Shown here: piece after piece, positions 6,119-12,649 of the stretch | Layout: the number at the start of each line of letters is the position of its first letter | How positions within the stretch are numbered: the stretch's first letter is position 1 | Origin: JBHPHI01 sp042569595 | Lineage (GTDB): Bacteria > Patescibacteriota > Microgenomatia > UBA1400 > 2-01-FULL-45-11 | Assembly (NCBI GenBank): GCA_042569595.1 | Contig: JBHPHI010000024.1 | Span: 1 to 12,836, forward strand | Direction: 5' to 3' | DNA: 12,836 nt | Made by a program: the position numbers and the translations under genes | Notes under the pieces: generated by a model | Databases searched by the model: none | Told to the model about the DNA's origin: nothing | The model's input: the letters and a program-made list of their open reading frames with translations, nothing else

Positions 6119-7213
6119 ATGTACGAGCCACGATATATTATTTCTCATGGAATGTTGAAGAACATAGGTAGAGTTGATGCGGCTCGTGAGGTAATAAATC
6201 ATTCGGCTTTAGTTCCTGCTTGGGAAGCAAAATTTCGTGAAGATGCTTTATCTAGAACAGTTCATCATGGCACTCACTTGGAAGGAAATGAGTTGAGCCT
6301 CGAACAAGCTCAAAGGCTTGTGAGGGTTGAGGCTACAACATCTTCCGTGGCTGCAGAAAGAGCGGGGGTGGTGGGGAGAGATAGAGATGTTCAAGAGGTA
6401 ATAAATTACCGAAGAGTTATGGATTGGATGGATCACAAGATAAAAGGAAAAGAGAGTGTAAAGAAATATACAGAGAAGATGTTTAAGGAGGTTCATAAGT
6501 TAACAATGCATAGGATTTTGGCTGATGATCAAGTTGGTGAATATAGAAAAGTTGATGTAGTGGTGCGCAATTCAAAAACAAATGAAATCAGTTTTAGGCC
6601 CCCTTCTTTTATTGAGGTTCCGTATCAAATTGAGGCTTTTTTTGAGTGGTTAAACGGCGAAGAGGGAAGAGAGCATCATCCAGTAATAAGAGCAGGAATA
6701 GCTCACTATGAACTGGTGAGAATCCACCCTTTTGTTGATGGTAATGGTAGAGCGGCAAGGGCAATGTCTTTGATGGTTTTGTATTCAGAAGGATATGATG
6801 TAAAACGCTTCTTTTCTTTGGAAGAGTATTATGACAAAAACGCTGCGTCTTACTATCAAGCTTTGCAAAGCGTGGGTGATTCGGAGCACTTTGACTTAAC
6901 GTATTGGTTGGAATATTACTCTATGGGTCTTGCCGTTGATCTTGATAGGGTGAAACATCAAGTATTAAAGATTTCTAAAGATATGGGTTTGAAGAAAAAA
7001 CTAGGCAAACAAGTGGCTCTTTCTGAAAGGCAAATAAAAATACTAGAGTCTATGCAAAATAGTGATGGAATTATTCGAAGCTCAGAACTAGATAAGATGT
7101 TTCCTGATATTTCTGTGGATACAATCTTGCGGGATTTGAAGGATTTGATAAATAAAGGTCTGATCAAGAAAAAAGGCAAGACAAAAGGTGCTTTTTATCA
7201 ACTAAAACAATAG
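6119..7213 (+). CDS. Fic family protein with C-terminal winged helix
   Basis: Fic enzymes transfer AMP, or related phosphate-containing groups, from a nucleotide to hydroxyl side chains of target proteins. The active-site loop HPFVDGNGRAAR (bases 6725-6760) matches HPFx(D/E)GNGRxxR perfectly, so catalytic His, Asp, Asn and both Arg are present. The substrate-positioning flap (SFRPPSFIEVPYQIEAF) lies upstream. An N-terminal THLEGN phrase (Glu codon at 6281) carries the inhibitory Glu position of class II Fic proteins, although the usual Ser/Thr four residues before Glu is Gly. The last ~65 residues form a predicted winged helix-turn-helix (LSERQIKILESM...SVDTILRDLKDLINKGLI), common in Fic/DUF4172-type proteins. 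I chose ATG 6119 (364 aa) because MYEPRYI fits the family N-terminus and AAAGGG precedes it; GTG at 6092 would add nine residues. No Phd- or FicA-like antitoxin gene is adjacent. Target unknown. Confidence 0.92.
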   Translation: MYEPRYIISHGMLKNIGRVDAAREVINHSALVPAWEAKFREDALSRTVHHGTHLEGNELSLEQAQRLVRVEATTSSVAAERAGVVGRDRDVQEVINYRRVMDWMDHKIKGKESVKKYTEKMFKEVHKLTMHRILADDQVGEYRKVDVVVRNSKTNEISFRPPSFIEVPYQIEAFFEWLNGEEGREHHPVIRAGIAHYELVRIHPFVDGNGRAARAMSLMVLYSEGYDVKRFFSLEEYYDKNAASYYQALQSVGDSEHFDLTYWLEYYSMGLAVDLDRVKHQVLKISKDMGLKKKLGKQVALSERQIKILESMQNSDGIIRSSELDKMFPDISVDTILRDLKDLINKGLIKKKGKTKGAFYQLKQ

Positions 7214-7219
7214 TTTTAC

Positions 7220-7228
7220 TGTTACAAT
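7220..7228 (+). promoter_or_regulatory. Predicted leaderless extended -10 promoter of the ligase gene
   Basis: TGT-TACAAT forms an extended -10 element. Exactly six bases (AAGTTC) separate it from the ATG at 7235 and there is no Shine-Dalgarno sequence. No convincing -35 is seen, which the extended -10 may compensate for. It lies in the 21-bp gap after the Fic gene. Confidence 0.5.
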
Positions 7229-7234
7229 AAGTTC

Positions 7235-8995
7235 ATGAAGTTTAGTGATTTTTGTGGGTATTTGGAGAAAATTGAAGCTACGACTCTTCGTAATGAGATT
7301 ATGGAGATTTTGGCTGATTTATTTAAGAAGGCTTCTGAAGATGAAATTCAGCAAATAGTTTATTTGTCTTTAGGAAGGTTGCGGCCAAAGTTTGATCGGT
7401 TGGAGTTTAATCTTGCAGAAAAGATGGTAGTTCGATCTATTGCTAGGGCGTTTAATTTGCCTGCCGATGAAGTGATGGGTGTGTATAAAGAAGTTGGAGA
7501 TATGGGGGATGTTGTAAAAAAACTGATGTCTGACTTGAAAAATTCAGAGAAGGGGAAGGTTAGCCATAGCGTGCATGAGGTATATGGTAGTTTGGAAAAA
7601 ATTGCAAAGGATGAAGGTCAAGGAAGTCAGGAGAGAAAGATTTTTATGTTTGCTGATTTAATGGCCTCAACAAACGCATTAGAAGCAGGGTATATATCTA
7701 AGATTGTATTGGGAAAACTGCGATTGGGATTTTCAGATAAGACAATTTTGGATGCCCTAAGCTTCATGGAGCACAAAAGCAAGGAGGGAAGAAAAGACTT
7801 GGATCATGCATATCAGGTAAGTCCAGACGTGGGGAACATTGCAAAACTTGTAAAAAAATACGGGATTTCAGGAGTAATGGATAGAGTAAAGATTTCTTTT
7901 GGAGTGCCTGTTGTTCCAGCATTGGCTCAAAGATTGAAAACTGCGGATGAAATGGTGGAAAAGATGGGAGAAGTGATGTTGGAGGCCAAATATGATGGCA
8001 CTAGGGTGCAAATACACTGGAGAAGAGAATCAAAGGAGGAAAAGAAGAGTGATGGTTTGTTTGAGCTAGAAAATTCTAAAGATTCTGAGGTGAGAACTTT
8101 TACAAGAAATCTTGATGAGAACAGTCATATGTTTCCAGAGCTTTTAGATATATCGTCTCAAATGAAGGTTGATGAGGTGATTTTGGATGCTGAGGCAATC
8201 GGATATGACCCAAAAACTGGCGATCTACTTCCTTTTCAAATGACGATTACTAGAAAAAGGAAGCACGGAATTTCAAAAGCTCAGGAAAGCGTTCCGTTGA
8301 AGTTTTTTGTTTTTGATGTGTTGTATGTGGATGGAAAAAGTGTGATAAAAATGCCTCTTCGTGAGAGAAGGAAATTGTTGGAAGAAGTGGTTGGTGAGGG
8401 GGAAGTTTTGGTGATAGATGACTTTTTGGTTACAGATAATCCTTCGAAGATTAGGAATTTTCATAAAGGAAAACTAGATCAGGGTTTGGAGGGTGCAATG
8501 GTGAAAAAAATAGATGGACCATATAGTCCTGGCAGAACTGGATGGAACTGGGTGAAATTTAAGGAAGTAGAGGAAGCGAACGGAAAGTTGTCAGACACTA
8601 TTGATGTAGTAGTAATGGGATACAACAAGGGAAGAGGTAAGAGAGCTGCTTTTGGAATAGGGGCGTTTTTGGCTGGAGTAACGATGGGAAAAAGTTTGGC
8701 TACTGTGGCAAAGGTGGGGACTGGATTGTCTGATGAGCAATGGAGAGAAATGAAGAGAAGAGTTGGCGAGTGTGAGGTTGAAAAGAAACCAAAGGAATAT
8801 GGCGAGGTGGATAAGACACTGATTCCAGATGTGTGGGTGGAGCCAAAAATAGTGGTGGAGGTGGCTGCTGATGAAATAACCAAATCTCCAAGCCATTCTG
8901 CTAAAAAAGCATTAAGATTTCCAAGGTTGGTAAAATTTCGCGATGATAAGAGTGTGGAAGAAATAACAAAAGTGGAAGAGTTGGATAGCATTTAG
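7235..8995 (+). CDS. ATP-dependent DNA ligase, archaeal type
   Basis: Seals DNA nicks through a covalent lysyl-AMP intermediate using ATP. The 586-residue length and three-domain plan (N-terminal DNA-binding domain ~1-220, adenylation domain ~225-445, C-terminal OB fold) match archaeal/eukaryotic Lig1-type enzymes rather than NAD+-dependent bacterial LigA. Nucleotidyltransferase motifs: I, KYDGTR with nucleophile Lys252; III, VRTFTRNLDE; IIIa, FFVFDVLYVDG; IV, LEGAMVKK with Glu419; V, WVKFK with Lys441 and Lys443. The C-terminus ALRFPRLVKFRDDKS is the characteristic motif VI region and tail of this group. No BRCT domain, zinc finger or PIP box is obvious. The start is supported by the family-like N-terminus (MKFSDFCGYLEKIEATT) and by the -10 box just before it. 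It is probably a repair or accessory ligase if a separate ligA exists, as many CPR genomes appear to have. Confidence 0.96.
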   Translation: MKFSDFCGYLEKIEATTLRNEIMEILADLFKKASEDEIQQIVYLSLGRLRPKFDRLEFNLAEKMVVRSIARAFNLPADEVMGVYKEVGDMGDVVKKLMSDLKNSEKGKVSHSVHEVYGSLEKIAKDEGQGSQERKIFMFADLMASTNALEAGYISKIVLGKLRLGFSDKTILDALSFMEHKSKEGRKDLDHAYQVSPDVGNIAKLVKKYGISGVMDRVKISFGVPVVPALAQRLKTADEMVEKMGEVMLEAKYDGTRVQIHWRRESKEEKKSDGLFELENSKDSEVRTFTRNLDENSHMFPELLDISSQMKVDEVILDAEAIGYDPKTGDLLPFQMTITRKRKHGISKAQESVPLKFFVFDVLYVDGKSVIKMPLRERRKLLEEVVGEGEVLVIDDFLVTDNPSKIRNFHKGKLDQGLEGAMVKKIDGPYSPGRTGWNWVKFKEVEEANGKLSDTIDVVVMGYNKGRGKRAAFGIGAFLAGVTMGKSLATVAKVGTGLSDEQWREMKRRVGECEVEKKPKEYGEVDKTLIPDVWVEPKIVVEVAADEITKSPSHSAKKALRFPRLVKFRDDKSVEEITKVEELDSI

Positions 8996-9018
8996 CCTTT
9001 CAAAACGACATCTTTCTC

Positions 9019-9027
9019 TGGTAGGAT
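9019..9027 (+). promoter_or_regulatory. Predicted leaderless extended -10 promoter of the cation ATPase gene
   Basis: TGG-TAGGAT is an extended -10-like element ending seven bases before the ATG at 9035, with no Shine-Dalgarno sequence. The in-frame ATG at 9026 lies inside this hexamer and could not be in a message made from it, favouring 9035 as the start. TAGGAT departs from consensus at two positions. Confidence 0.35.
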
Positions 9028-9034
9028 GGTACAT

Positions 9035-11620
9035 ATGAAGCCTGCTCCAAATAAAGATATTTCAAGAAAATATAATGGACTTTCAATAAGAGAAGCTGAA
9101 GAAAAGATTAAAAAGATTGGAAGAAACGAAATAGAGAAAAAAAAGAGAACTTCTTCTTTTAGGCTGTTGTTGTCACAGTTTGTTTCACCGTTGATTTTGA
9201 TTTTATTAGCGGCAGCAGGAGTAACATTTTTCTTGGGTGATTATGTGGATATGTATGTGATATTGGCGGCTGTTTTGGTGAATACAGTTTTAGGATTTTA
9301 TCAGGAGTTTAAGGCTCAAAGAAGTTTGGAGGCTCTAGCATCTGTGTTGTCGCCCTCAGCGAAAGTGCTACGCTCTGGAAAGAGAGTAGAGATTTCTGCT
9401 ACAGAATTGGTTCCGGGGGATTTGGTGTTTTTACACCCAGGAGATAAAGTTCCTGCTGATGGCATTTTAATGTCCCACAAGCAGTTATCTATAAATGAAG
9501 CGATTCTTACTGGAGAGAGTAGGTTGGTTAATAAAACAGCCTGCAATCTTTTGGAGGGTGAAGAGTGTGGTTTAAGAACAGGAGGAAACCATTTTACGCA
9601 AGTCCATGAGAGAGATGACTCAAGGGGGAGCGAAAGTGTTTATATGGGCACGACCGTTTCAGTTGGCGTTGCGGAAATGATGGTAATTCATACAGGACAT
9701 GAAACGGAAGTGGGTACTATTGCAAAAAGTTTATCCGAAACAATGGAGGGAGACACTCCTTTGCAAGAGAGATTGAATAAGTTGAGTGGGTTCTTGACTG
9801 TTGTTGTTTTAGTTGTGGCATTACTAATATTTTTTATTGGTCTCTCTGGAGGAAGCTCTTTTGAGGAGATGTTTGCTTTATCGGTGGCGGTGGCGGTGTC
9901 AGCTATTCCTGAGGGCTTGGCTGTTTCTTTGACTGCTATTTTAGCAATTGGAATGCGGCGAATTTTAAAGAGAAAAGCTTTGGTTAGAAAGCTTGTGGCT
10001 GCTGAGGTTTTGGGGTCGGTCTCTGTTATTTGTTCTGATAAAACGGGAACTTTAACTGAAGGGCAAATGAAGGTGGCAAAGAGTGATGCGGTAGATGAAG
10101 AGAAGCTTTTGTTGGCTGCTTCTTTGGGAAATGATTTAAATGACCCTTTAGAGATTGGAATGTGGGATTGGGCGAAAAATAAAATAGAAAAAGGCTTATT
10201 AAAGAAGTTGGGTGAAAAATCTATTCAAGATTTGGCAAAGAACAACTTACCAATAGATGTGTTGCCTTTTAATCCCGAGGACAGATACGCAGCTAAACTA
10301 TTTGAAAAAGGATTGTTTGTAGTTGGCGCCCCTGAAACAGTTTTGTCATTTTCTAAATTAAATGAAAAAGACAAACAAGAGTGGAAGGAAAAAATATCTA
10401 TGTATGCAAGCGGGGGCTTGAGAATAGTGGGCTTTGGATTTAAAGGTTTTACTGGAAAAAGGGATATAAGTAAAAAAATGACTCAGGAAGGACTTACTTT
10501 TCTTGGAGTATTGGCATACGAAGATCCTGTTCGAAGAGGAGTGGGGAGTGCTTTGAAAAAATCTTTAAGAGCGGGAATCGAGGTTAAAGTAATTACTGGA
10601 GATTATAGGGAGACAGCAAGGGGGGTAATGAAGAGGTTGGGTTGGGATATAAAAGATAATGAAATTATCGAAGGAGAGGAGCTTCGAAGAATGTCAGAAA
10701 ATGAGCTTAAGAGACGTGTTTCTGAAATAACTCTTTTTGCCAGAACAACTCCAGATCAAAAACTAAAAATTGTTGATGCTCTTCAAGGCAGAGGAGAGGT
10801 TGTGGCGATGACTGGAGATGGAGTAAACGATGCTCCTGCTCTAAAAAAATCAGATATTGGGGTTGTAGTTTCTACAGCATCTGATGTATCAAAGGAAACC
10901 GCTGATATGGTTCTATTGGATAACAATTTTTCAACTATTGTTGCAGCTGTTGAGGAAGGTAGGGGTATCTTTGAAAACTTGAGAAAGGTAATTTTGTATT
11001 TATTGTCAGATTCATTCACAGAAGTGTTGTTGGTGTTGGCGGCTGTTGCTACAGGAATGCCTATGCCAATAACTGCGGCTCAGATATTGTGGGTGAACCT
11101 AGTTGATGATGGTTTGCCTAATTTAGCGCTTACTATTGATCCAAAATCGAGTGATCTTTTGAAGAGGAAACCTCGAAGGAGAGATGAGCCCATTATCGAT
11201 CTGGAAATTAAAGTTTTAGTTTCTTTAATCTCTATAGTAACAGCGACTTTGGTTTTCGGGATATATGTTTGGTATTTAAAAAACCACGGTCTTACCATGG
11301 CAAGAACAATGGCTTTTGCAACCTTGGGAGTGGACTCTTTGCTTTATGTTTTTTCTTCAAGAAGCTTGAGAAGGCCAATTTGGGAGGAAGGATTATTAAA
11401 GAACAAATGGTTAGTTGGAGCGGCAATTGGAGGGTTTTTAATTCAACTGATAGCCTTATACGTGCCATTTTTTCAAAGAGTATTTGAGACTCACCCACTA
11501 GGATGGAATGATTGGTTGGTAGTAATGACTTCTGGCTTTATAGTTTTGGGTATTGTTGAGTTGATTAAGTGGGTTTTTCTACACAATCATTTAAGTAAGG
11601 CGGAAGAAGGGTTGGTTTAG
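9035..11620 (+). CDS. P2-type cation-transporting ATPase (Ca2+-ATPase-like)
   Basis: Membrane pump of 861 residues that couples ATP hydrolysis to cation export. Order: an N-terminal cation-ATPase domain (GLSIREAEEKIKKIGRNEI), M1-M2, the actuator domain with TGES at 159-162, M3-M4 with the ion-site PEGL (Glu293), the phosphorylation motif DKTGTLT with Asp335, the nucleotide domain, hinge TGDGVND at 593-599, and M5-M10. Compared with SERCA from memory, the M5 glutamate is kept (Glu663), the M5 Asn is Ser660, and M6 WVNLVDDGLP keeps Asn688 and Asp692 with Asp691 replacing Thr. This supports a P2A-like Ca2+ or related cation pump, not a heavy-metal P1B type: no CPx motif or metal-binding domain is seen. 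The KGAPE Lys is Val430 (VGAPE), and the TGES-to-VYMGT linker is unusually long. ATG 9035 is preferred over 9026. A CaCA exchanger follows by 27 bp. Confidence 0.93.
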   Translation: MKPAPNKDISRKYNGLSIREAEEKIKKIGRNEIEKKKRTSSFRLLLSQFVSPLILILLAAAGVTFFLGDYVDMYVILAAVLVNTVLGFYQEFKAQRSLEALASVLSPSAKVLRSGKRVEISATELVPGDLVFLHPGDKVPADGILMSHKQLSINEAILTGESRLVNKTACNLLEGEECGLRTGGNHFTQVHERDDSRGSESVYMGTTVSVGVAEMMVIHTGHETEVGTIAKSLSETMEGDTPLQERLNKLSGFLTVVVLVVALLIFFIGLSGGSSFEEMFALSVAVAVSAIPEGLAVSLTAILAIGMRRILKRKALVRKLVAAEVLGSVSVICSDKTGTLTEGQMKVAKSDAVDEEKLLLAASLGNDLNDPLEIGMWDWAKNKIEKGLLKKLGEKSIQDLAKNNLPIDVLPFNPEDRYAAKLFEKGLFVVGAPETVLSFSKLNEKDKQEWKEKISMYASGGLRIVGFGFKGFTGKRDISKKMTQEGLTFLGVLAYEDPVRRGVGSALKKSLRAGIEVKVITGDYRETARGVMKRLGWDIKDNEIIEGEELRRMSENELKRRVSEITLFARTTPDQKLKIVDALQGRGEVVAMTGDGVNDAPALKKSDIGVVVSTASDVSKETADMVLLDNNFSTIVAAVEEGRGIFENLRKVILYLLSDSFTEVLLVLAAVATGMPMPITAAQILWVNLVDDGLPNLALTIDPKSSDLLKRKPRRRDEPIIDLEIKVLVSLISIVTATLVFGIYVWYLKNHGLTMARTMAFATLGVDSLLYVFSSRSLRRPIWEEGLLKNKWLVGAAIGGFLIQLIALYVPFFQRVFETHPLGWNDWLVVMTSGFIVLGIVELIKWVFLHNHLSKAEEGLV

Positions 11621-11641
11621 GAGGCTTCGCTAAGTTACAAT
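11612..11641 (+). promoter_or_regulatory. Predicted leaderless promoter of the antiporter gene
   Basis: A -35-like TTGGTT (11612-11617), an 18-bp spacer and TACAAT (11636-11641) are followed by exactly six bases (CAAGTT) and the ATG at 11648. No Shine-Dalgarno sequence is present. The arrangement is nearly identical to the ligase start (TACAAT, six bases, ATG). The -35 lies within the end of the ATPase gene. Confidence 0.5.
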
Positions 11642-11647
11642 CAAGTT

Positions 11648-12649
11648 ATGATTTTCGTAGTTTTAGTTTTTGGGGTTTTATTATTTTCTATGCTTTTAGT
11701 GAAAGCTACTGACATCGTTACAGATGGACTACATGATTTGGCGGAGAAAATATCTGTAAACGCTTTTGGGTTGACAGCTTTTGTTCTGGCTTTGGCCACG
11801 AGTTTGCCAGAGCTTTTTGTGGGAATCACTGCGGCCGTACATGGAAATCCAGAGATATCTATGGGGAATGTGATTGGAAGCAATATTGCAAACTTAAGCC
11901 TGGTTCTTGGAGGGGCAGCTTTGGTTGCGGGTTCAGTGAAGGCTTATGACGAATTTTTAAGTGGGGAAGTATTTCACACATTTTTGGCAGGATCTTTACC
12001 CTTATTGCTTTTGATTGATGGCAGCCTAACTAGACTAGATGGAGTGTTGTTGTTGGTTGTTTATCTTCTGTATAACTTAACAGTTCTTCAGGAAAGAAGA
12101 GAAGAAATGGTTAAGAGTAAAAAGAAGCAAATATCTTGGTATAGAAGGTTGTGGTTTAAAATAGCTGACAAGGATGTTGAGCGTTCTGTTGGTAAGTTGG
12201 TAATAGGTGTGGCTTTAATGATTGCTTCTGCTGATATGTTGGTAAGAATTGCTGAGCAAGCAGCTATTCGTTTGAATTTACCAATGGCTTTGGTGGGGAT
12301 GGTTTTGGTTGCGATAGGCACAAGTTTGCCGGAGTTATCTTTTGGGATTGCAGCGCTGAAGAAAAAGGAAACAGAAATGGCTTTGGGAAATATTCTTGGG
12401 TCGGTAGTTGCAAACTCAACTTTAATTCTTGGTATTACAGCATTATTGAGCCCCTTTGATCTTGATGGGGGGCTTAGGTCTTATTTGATTGCCACAATTG
12501 CTTTTGTTGTGGTGTTTGGTTTCTTTTGGGTTTTTGTTAGGTCTAAGAAGCAGTTGGATAGATGGGAAGGCTTGGTGTTGCTTTTGATGTATGCAGTTTT
12601 CGTGATATTTGAGTTGGTAAAGATTAGGAGTGGACTTGCTCTCGTATAG
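11648..12649 (+). CDS. CaCA-family calcium/cation antiporter (YrbG-like)
   Basis: Secondary transporter of 333 residues that exchanges Ca2+ or a related cation for Na+ or H+. It shows the internal duplication of the Ca2+/cation antiporter superfamily, with about ten hydrophobic helices in two five-helix halves. The alpha-1 repeat contains GLTAFVLALATSLPELFVG (ion-binding Glu55) followed by GNVIGSNIANLSLVLGG. Alpha-2 contains GMVLVAIGTSLPEL (Glu229) followed by GNILGSVVANSTLILG. Differences from the usual pattern are Ala for Gly in alpha-1 (LATS instead of LGTS) and Val for Asn in alpha-2 (GSVVAN instead of GSNIxN). The central loop (about 145-175) is short, basic and cytoplasmic-looking (RREEMVKSKKKQ), without the large Ca2+-binding domain of eukaryotic NCX. 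It lies directly after the P-type ATPase, suggesting shared cation homeostasis. Its 3' end overlaps the convergent glycosyltransferase fragment by 26 bp. Confidence 0.93.
   Translation: MIFVVLVFGVLLFSMLLVKATDIVTDGLHDLAEKISVNAFGLTAFVLALATSLPELFVGITAAVHGNPEISMGNVIGSNIANLSLVLGGAALVAGSVKAYDEFLSGEVFHTFLAGSLPLLLLIDGSLTRLDGVLLLVVYLLYNLTVLQERREEMVKSKKKQISWYRRLWFKIADKDVERSVGKLVIGVALMIASADMLVRIAEQAAIRLNLPMALVGMVLVAIGTSLPELSFGIAALKKKETEMALGNILGSVVANSTLILGITALLSPFDLDGGLRSYLIATIAFVVVFGFFWVFVRSKKQLDRWEGLVLLLMYAVFVIFELVKIRSGLALV

Noticed and set aside
6119..7213. Fic gene as part of a toxin-antitoxin or defence island
   Set aside because: No antitoxin-sized FicA/Phd-like gene, nuclease or phage gene is adjacent, and the protein carries its own class II-like inhibitory motif.
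8479..8991. A 170-codon open frame on the minus strand inside the ligase gene
   Set aside because: It is antisense to conserved ligase motifs IV-VI, its product is Ser/Thr-rich low complexity with no family resemblance, and it results from purine-rich codons on the coding strand.
11269..11487. Possible second gene or frameshift in the + strand near the end of the P-type ATPase
   Set aside because: The main ATPase frame continues through M7-M10 with proper hydrophobic helices to 11620; the overlapping frame has no coherent content.
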